Source of the DNA: Lachnospiraceae bacterium
GTDB taxonomy: Bacteria; Bacillota; Clostridia; Lachnospirales; Lachnospiraceae
Direction: 5' to 3'
Assembly (NCBI GenBank): GCA_022790855.1
Contig: JAAVYA010000045.1
Coordinates: forward strand, 1 to 64,000
DNA length: 64,000 bases
Of the stretch, positions 59,277 to 64,000 are shown piece by piece. Numbering within the stretch: position 1 is the stretch's first letter; the number at the start of each line of letters is the position of its first letter. The translations under genes and the position numbers were made by a program. The notes under the pieces were generated by a model. That model did no database searches. It was given only the letters and a program-made list of their open reading frames with translations, and was not told where the DNA came from.

Positions 59277-59375
59277 GTGGAAATTATTACTGCTTTTTTG
59301 GTCGCTGTCGCGGCTGGTGTAGCCTGCCACTACATCATCAAATGGCTTGACAATGACCGCAAGGACAACAAATAG
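59277..59375 (+). CDS. 32-aa type I toxin-like TM peptide, copy 1
   Basis: SD gggggaggtg; GTG start; MEIITAFLVAVAAGVACHYIIKWLDNDRKDNK*; paralogue at 62250. Confidence 0.65.
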   Translation: MEIITAFLVAVAAGVACHYIIKWLDNDRKDNK

Positions 59376-59410
59376 CCTCGTGAGTGCTTTGCCACTATAA
59401 AAGTAAAGAA

Positions 59411-59448
59411 GAATCCCCCGACTGTGTTGGCGCACGGTTGGGGGATTC
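59411..59448. terminator. Terminator-like hairpin between toxin ORF and antisense promoter, copy 1
   Basis: gaatcccccgac tgtgttggcgcacg gttgggggattc. Confidence 0.65.
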
Positions 59449-59492
59449 GGTTCTTTGTCCACATGGACTTATTACTGCTTTTGCCTATTGGC

Positions 59493-59521
59493 ATTATAGC
59501 ATATGCAAATCAAACTTGCAA
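59493..59521 (-). promoter_or_regulatory. Predicted antisense RNA promoter TTGCAA-N17-TATAAT, copy 1
   Basis: Minus strand ttgcaa gtttgatttgcatatgc tataat (exact 17-bp spacer), reading toward the toxin 3' end. Confidence 0.65.
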
Positions 59522-59564
59522 TATTCTTTTCAGAGATTTCAAGATTTTTCCCTCGGCTTCATTC

Positions 59565-59581
59565 ACTAAACACGGGTTTGG
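59565..59581 (+). repeat. Putative recombination site S1
   Basis: ACTAAACACGGGTTTGG at the start of cassette A. Confidence 0.65.
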
Positions 59582-59976
59582 CAGGGAAGGCTGCCACCAA
59601 CCACCCCCATAATGATAAACAGGATAAATTAAATCTACTCATCACGGAATCATCCGGCGAATCAAATGTTGCTTCTGGCTTATGGACTGCTATCCCTTCC
59701 ACAAATATTGCTATAGTCCCTGGGCTGTACATTTTGTACATCGAAGCAAATTTTGCATCCAACACCAATGGAAAAAGGGGAATATGTATACTTAATACGA
59801 CTACAAATGTGCAGCATTCGGCGACCTTTGCCCAAGCCATAAGCGGTGACCATTATATGACAAGTACTTATTTTTTCCGGCTGGAAGCTGCAGCCAACAT
59901 GGCAGTAAGAGTTTATCAGAATTCTGGAACTGCAATTAGAGTAAAAGGAAAACTGCGGATATTACGGATTTTTTAA
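59565..59976 (+). pseudogene. Silent tail-fibre C-terminal cassette A (no start codon of its own)
   Basis: Open in frame from the site: LNTGLAGKAATNHPHNDKQDKLNLLITESSG...YFFRLEAAANMAVRVYQNSGTAIRVKGKLRILRIF*. Confidence 0.65.
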
Positions 59977-60023
59977 ACCTGATTATCTAAGTTTTATAAG
60001 CCTATACCTCCATATACAGTGGA

Positions 60024-60271
60024 CTATGTACAACGGACTGGCAGGGAACCGATCCATGTGGTTACGCTCAAAGCTCCTCCGGAGGTCTGCTGAACAGCAA
60101 AATAAACTTTGGTATTAGCGGCAGTAGTCCTTGCAAGATAGACATTTTGTATCGCTATAACCTACATTAACACTGGTACCGGAACAAGTAAGGAGATTCA
60201 TTTTGCTGTTTATTTCTGCTTCCGTATAATACCTGTTATCATGTGTGTGGCTATCTAAATCCGTGTTTAGT
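60024..60271 (-). pseudogene. Silent, internally deleted tail-fibre C-terminal cassette B
   Basis: Homologous to cassette D at both ends (LNTDLDSHTHDNRYYTEAEINSKMNLLTCSGTSVNVGY ... IQNVYLARTTAANTKVYFAVQQTSGGAL..WIGSLPVRCT*), about 0.2 kb deleted out of frame. Confidence 0.7.
60255..60271 (-). repeat. Putative recombination site S2
   Basis: Minus strand ACTAAACACGGATTTAG. Confidence 0.6.
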
Positions 60272-60403
60272 TAAAAAATTGAATAGCAAAGACCAAAAGC
60301 CAAGTGGGATTTCCTGCTTGGTATTTTGATTGGAGGTGATGTGATTGGAAATCAGGGATAGTCCATAAAGAGGATATAAAACTAAATATAGATGAGAAGG
60401 GTT

Positions 60404-60723
60404 GGTGTGAAAGATTTTTTGATCCAGACATATACAGTGGCATTGCCTGTTTTGCTTGGTTATATTGTATGGCTGTTAAAAAGGCAAAAAAAGGGGGGGA
60501 TGCGAACAGCCGCTGGACTATGCTCCTGCTTAGGGTACAGCTTATAGAATACCATGACAGGTATATGTCCCTTGGGAGCATACCATCATACGCTTATGAG
60601 AATTTTTGTGAAATGTACGAGGCTTACCATGAACTGGGAGGGAATGGGATGGTTACCAAAATGTACGAAGAAATACAGGAATTGCATATTGGGAAAGGGA
60701 AGGTGGAAAGGAATGGGAAGTAA
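60404..60723 (+). pseudogene. Phage lysis-region protein, frameshifted at A7G7 tract
   Basis: MKDFLIQTYTVALPVLLGYIVWLLKRQKK in one frame, then DANSRWTMLLLRVQLIEYHDRYMSLGSIPSYAYENFCEMYEAYHELGGNGMVTKMYEEIQELHI in another; the break is at caaaaaaaggggggg. Confidence 0.6.
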
Positions 60724-60768
60724 AAGAAATTACATAGATTTGGAAAACATGCGAATAGGAGGAAGAAA

Positions 60769-61039
60769 ATGGATTTAAGATTTTTAACAGAATATTATAT
60801 GCCCGTTGTAGTAGTGGCCTGCTTAATTGTCGGGTATTGCGTAAAGCATATCACCTGGCTTGAGAAGGTATCAAACCAGTATATCCCGGCCGTATTGGCC
60901 ATTCTGTGGGCTGTTTTGGCTTGCGTGGCCAATTGCCAGCCTGGAAATTATCGTTTACGGGGCGTTTAGCGGCCTTGCAAGCACAGGGCTTCACCAGACA
61001 TTTAAAAACATCATCCAAGGAGAAAGGGAGGAACAATAA
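60769..61039 (+). pseudogene. Phage holin, frameshifted
   Basis: MDLRFLTEYYMPVVVVACLIVGYCVKHITWLEKVSNQYIPAVLAILWAVLACVAN then (shifted) SLEIIVYGAFSGLASTGLHQTFKNIIQGEREEQ*; one extra base near 60930. Confidence 0.65.
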
Positions 61040-61040
61040 T

Positions 61041-62077
61041 ATGACAATCAATAAAGAATATATCTCAAAAGAAAATACATACCCAGGCAAAAACAGCCCC
61101 AAATACATTGTCATCCACGAAACGGACAACTGGAACCAGGGGGCGGGCGCAAAACGCCACGCCTACGCCCAGGCTGCCGGCCATCTGTCCACATCTGTAC
61201 ACTACTATTCCGTTTCGGACGGCGTTTACCAGGCCGCGGACCACAAGGACGGCACTTATTCCGTAGGCCGGGAATACGGCGGGAACCATTCCGTTTCGGA
61301 CGCCAACAACCGGAACACCATCAATATTGAGATTTGCGTAAACAGTGACGGGGATTACACAAAAGCGCGGGCAAATGCCATTGCCCTAGTAAAACAGTTG
61401 ATCGCAGAAACCGGGATCCCTGCAGCCCGGGTAATCCGACACTACGATGCGAAAGGGAAATACTGTCCCAGGAACATGATGGACAACCCCTCCTTGTGGG
61501 AAGACTTTAAAGCCCAGATCGGGCAGAAGGACACGGAAAAAGAACCTGCAAAGCCCGTAGAGCCACAAAAAAAGAACAATGGTATCGTGTTGGAACCGGC
61601 TGGGAAAACGGCATCTGCCAAAACCAGACAGGGGCATACCACAATAAAGAGTATGCCATTGCAGACTGCAGGCCGGGGCAGAAGGTATTTGATGAAAACG
61701 GGAAGGTAATCTATGAAGAAAGTGAAAAAGGATCCGAGGCAGGAGTACCCTATAACCAAAAGCAATTTATTATGGATGTACAAAAAGCCACCGGCTCCAA
61801 CCCGGATGGCTATGCGGGGGATGAAACGCTTAGAAACACCGTGACCATATCCCGGACGAAGAATAGCCGCCATGGGGCCGTAACGCCCCTGGAACGCCGC
61901 CTAAAAGCGTTGGGGTACTATCATGGGGATATAGAGGCAGACCATGGAAGAACCCCCTGCTTCGGCCCCGGAATGGAATCTGCGGCAAAAACATACCAAA
62001 AGGAGAATGACTGCATATCCGATGGTGAGATCACAGCCAGAAATAAGACCTGGAAATCACTCCTGGGGATGATATAA
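61041..62077 (+). pseudogene. Endolysin (N-acetylmuramoyl-L-alanine amidase), frameshifted at A7 tract
   Basis: YIVIHETDNWNQGAGAKRHA...INIEICVNSDGDY...HYDAKGKYCPRNM; after PVEPQKK the frame shifts; WYRVGTGWENGICQNQTGAYHNKEYAIADC...ITARNKTWKSLLGMI* lies in the next frame. Confidence 0.75.
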
Positions 62078-62249
62078 AATTTGTTACTAATTTGCTGATA
62101 TTTGACAGTGCTTTACCCCTACTTACAAGAAATTTAAAGTTATATTTTTCAGAAAATCCAGAGGTTTAGAGGGTTGTATGTACTCATAGATTTATGATAT
62201 GATAAAGCTGTTGTCCTACCGATACCTGGCAACGGGAGGAGGTGTTTGG

Positions 62250-62348
62250 ATGGAAGATATCATTGCTTTTTTAGTCGCTGTTGCGGCTGGTGTAGCCTGC
62301 CACTACATCATCAAATGGTTAGATGGCGACCATAAGGACAACAAATAG
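62250..62348 (+). CDS. 32-aa type I toxin-like TM peptide, copy 2
   Basis: SD gggaggaggtg; MEDIIAFLVAVAAGVACHYIIKWLDGDHKDNK*. Confidence 0.65.
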   Translation: MEDIIAFLVAVAAGVACHYIIKWLDGDHKDNK

Positions 62349-62466
62349 CCTGGTGGGTGCTTTGCCACCGTAAAAAGAAAAGAAGAAGCCCCGGACTGTG
62401 CTGGAACACGGTTCGGGGTTTCGTTCTTTGTCCGGATGGACTTATCATTGCTTTTTGCCTATTGGC

Positions 62467-62495
62467 ATTATAGCATATGCAAATCTGAAATGCAA
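62467..62495 (-). promoter_or_regulatory. Predicted antisense RNA promoter TTGCAT-N17-TATAAT, copy 2
   Basis: Minus strand ttgcat ttcagatttgcatatgc tataat. Confidence 0.65.
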
Positions 62496-62540
62496 TATTC
62501 TTTGCAGGGATTTCAAGATATTTTCCCACGCTCTTTATCA

Positions 62541-62557
62541 ATTAAACACGGGTTTAG
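62541..62557 (+). repeat. Putative recombination site S3
   Basis: ATTAAACACGGGTTTAG. Confidence 0.65.
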
Positions 62558-62853
62558 CTGCTTTACATGGCTCCATTACAACAAAAACTATTAAAATTGA
62601 TACAACCATAAGCGCAAATGGTGTTGTTACGTCATCAGTCACTTTGACAAAAGATATTCCAGGCTCTATTTGTTATGGCATGACACAACATAAAAATGGG
62701 AGTTCCAATCTCATCATAACAAAATTGCAAGTAAAATATACAAACGCTACAACTACGACAGTGTATTATAGTTTCAAAAACATATCCTCGTCACAAATCA
62801 GCACAACCGTAGAAATAGAGCTTATATTTTTCAAGCCTTTCTATCTTGAATAA
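62541..62853 (+). pseudogene. Silent tail-fibre C-terminal cassette C
   Basis: LNTGLAALHGSITTKTIKIDTTISANGVVTSSVTLTKDIPGSICYGMTQHKNGSSNLIITKLQVKYTNATTTTVYYSFKNISSSQISTTVEIELIFFKPFYLE*; inverted relative to the expressed gene. Confidence 0.7.
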
Positions 62854-62854
62854 C

Positions 62855-64000
62855 TTATGTACAGCGAATCGGCATAACACCGATCCATGTAGAAGCATTC
62901 AAAGCTCCACCAGACGTCTGCTGTACGGCAAAATAGATTTTAGAATTAGCGGCAGCAGTTTTTAAAAGATATACATTTTGTATTGTTGTCATATTGCTGC
63001 TGTTTGCCGGTACATTTACGCCGGTTCCTGTATTGGAGGTTCCATCAGCTGTTGATGAAAATGTTCCTAATCTAAAACCCGTTCCGTTTTTGGAAAAATT
63101 TGTATCTGCTGTTAAGATGTAATATCCAGGTTTTGCAATCGTAATGGTAGTCATCACAGTCCTTGTATTATTCGCAACACTTTTTGTCACCCCATCTGTC
63201 GTATAACCTACATTAACACTGGCACCGGAACAAGTAAGGAGATTTATTTTACTGTTTATTTCTGCTTCCGTATAATACCTGTTATCATGTGTGTGGCTAT
63301 CCAAACCCGTGTTTAATGAACTAATGGCTCCCGTCAAAGTACCTCCGCCAATACTGGCAATATTCGTAGTCCCCAGCATCTTATAAAGCCACCGGACATT
63401 CTTTGCCATTGTAGATAACTTATTCAAAAATATCTTATGCTTCTCCCCGGACGCCATCACCGCAACATCCGTCCATCCGGCAGGATTTGTTCCGTCACCG
63501 CTGGTATAAACAGCCGTATTTTCTGCCGAGTCCCCGTTCTTCTCCATCTTTCCATCCCAGACCTGTTTCTGCTCATCCGTCACAAATCTATGATTCTCAT
63601 CCTGTGTCACCATATCCGCAGGGTGCGCAGCCGGATGGACATAATGATTCGCCTCCGGTTCAACTCCCAATTGCTCCGGCGTCACATGATGAGGATTATC
63701 CCTATCCCCTATATGAGTTTCCAACCATGATCTTACATCCATCACATCCCCAATGGTTGCTGTTCCGGCAGGATCCACCGTAATATGAATCGTTTCTCCA
63801 TTATCCAGCTTAACCCTTAATTTCACTTGAATAGACGTTGTGATTCCCGTATGTTCCGGCATATAGGAAGCATTGGAACGTTCCGCCGCAACCGCAAATA
63901 GCAGCTCTTCCTGCCCCTCTGATTTTGCATAAAGCCCGATGGTTCTGAAAAAATATCCTTCCTGGACATTCTTATTATCAAATACAGTATCTAAGACGAC
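62855..64000 (-). CDS. Phage tail fibre (collar-type) with expressed C-terminal cassette D; 5' end beyond window
   Basis: Frame continues upstream (VVLDTVFDNKNVQEGYFFRTIGLYAKSEGQEELLFAVAAERSNASYMPEHTGITTSIQVKLRVKLDNG...); DSHTHDNRYYTEAEINSKI; C-terminus ...WIGVMPIRCT*. Confidence 0.82.
   Translation of the reverse strand, partial: VVLDTVFDNKNVQEGYFFRTIGLYAKSEGQEELLFAVAAERSNASYMPEHTGITTSIQVKLRVKLDNGETIHITVDPAGTATIGDVMDVRSWLETHIGDRDNPHHVTPEQLGVEPEANHYVHPAAHPADMVTQDENHRFVTDEQKQVWDGKMEKNGDSAENTAVYTSGDGTNPAGWTDVAVMASGEKHKIFLNKLSTMAKNVRWLYKMLGTTNIASIGGGTLTGAISSLNTGLDSHTHDNRYYTEAEINSKINLLTCSGASVNVGYTTDGVTKSVANNTRTVMTTITIAKPGYYILTADTNFSKNGTGFRLGTFSSTADGTSNTGTGVNVPANSSNMTTIQNVYLLKTAAANSKIYFAVQQTSGGALNASTWIGVMPIRCT
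63301..63317 (-). repeat. Putative recombination site S4
   Basis: Minus strand ATTAAACACGGGTTTGG inside SSLNTGLDSH of the tail-fibre gene. Confidence 0.65.

Noticed and set aside
59169-59462. 97-aa minus-strand ORF across the toxin region
   Set aside because: Overlaps the toxin ORF and hairpin; more likely antisense RNA territory than coding.
59503-59564. Upstream Met of the 157-aa ORF as the true start of cassette A
   Set aside because: The Met lies within the antisense promoter region with no SD; homology begins at the LNTGL site.
1-64000. CRISPR array or cas genes
   Set aside because: No regularly spaced direct repeats and no Cas motifs seen.

Overview
The window looks like a Lachnospiraceae-type Firmicutes chromosome segment with two phage-derived ends. 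(1) About 1-6.75 kb is the right end of a GC-rich prophage: a DGR-type reverse transcriptase cut by the window edge, a lysis module, two XRE regulators and a terminal IS30-family transposase. (2) About 6.8-58.8 kb is mostly ordinary chromosome: porCDAB, tRNA-Tyr, GH13, ftsH-hpt-tilS-spoIIE-divIC-yabQ-yabP-S4-HU, pgcA, cotS, cca, glgB, rubrerythrin, MATE pumps, a rubredoxin/glutamate-synthase fusion, radical SAM and HAD genes. It includes a ~7-kb accessory island with a giant duplicated secreted CHAP/ricin-like protein, and a split agr quorum-sensing locus. The agrD gene (47 aa, absent from the ORF track) is divergent from agrC-agrA-agrB and heads an operon encoding an exported WSPD-motif protein, a lipoprotein, an ABC transporter and a membrane-anchored protein. 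(3) About 58.8-64 kb is a decaying prophage module. It has what looks like a shufflon-like set of tail-fibre C-terminal cassettes bounded by four copies of a 17-bp site in both orientations, two paralogous type I toxin-like 32-aa genes each with a predicted convergent antisense RNA promoter, and a frameshifted lysis module. A further candidate is a ~130-bp intergenic element present twice (17.4 and 24.7 kb), with two hairpins showing compensatory changes and a conserved 18-codon ORF whose start codon lies at the top of a hairpin. All assignments come from reading the sequence; no database search was run.
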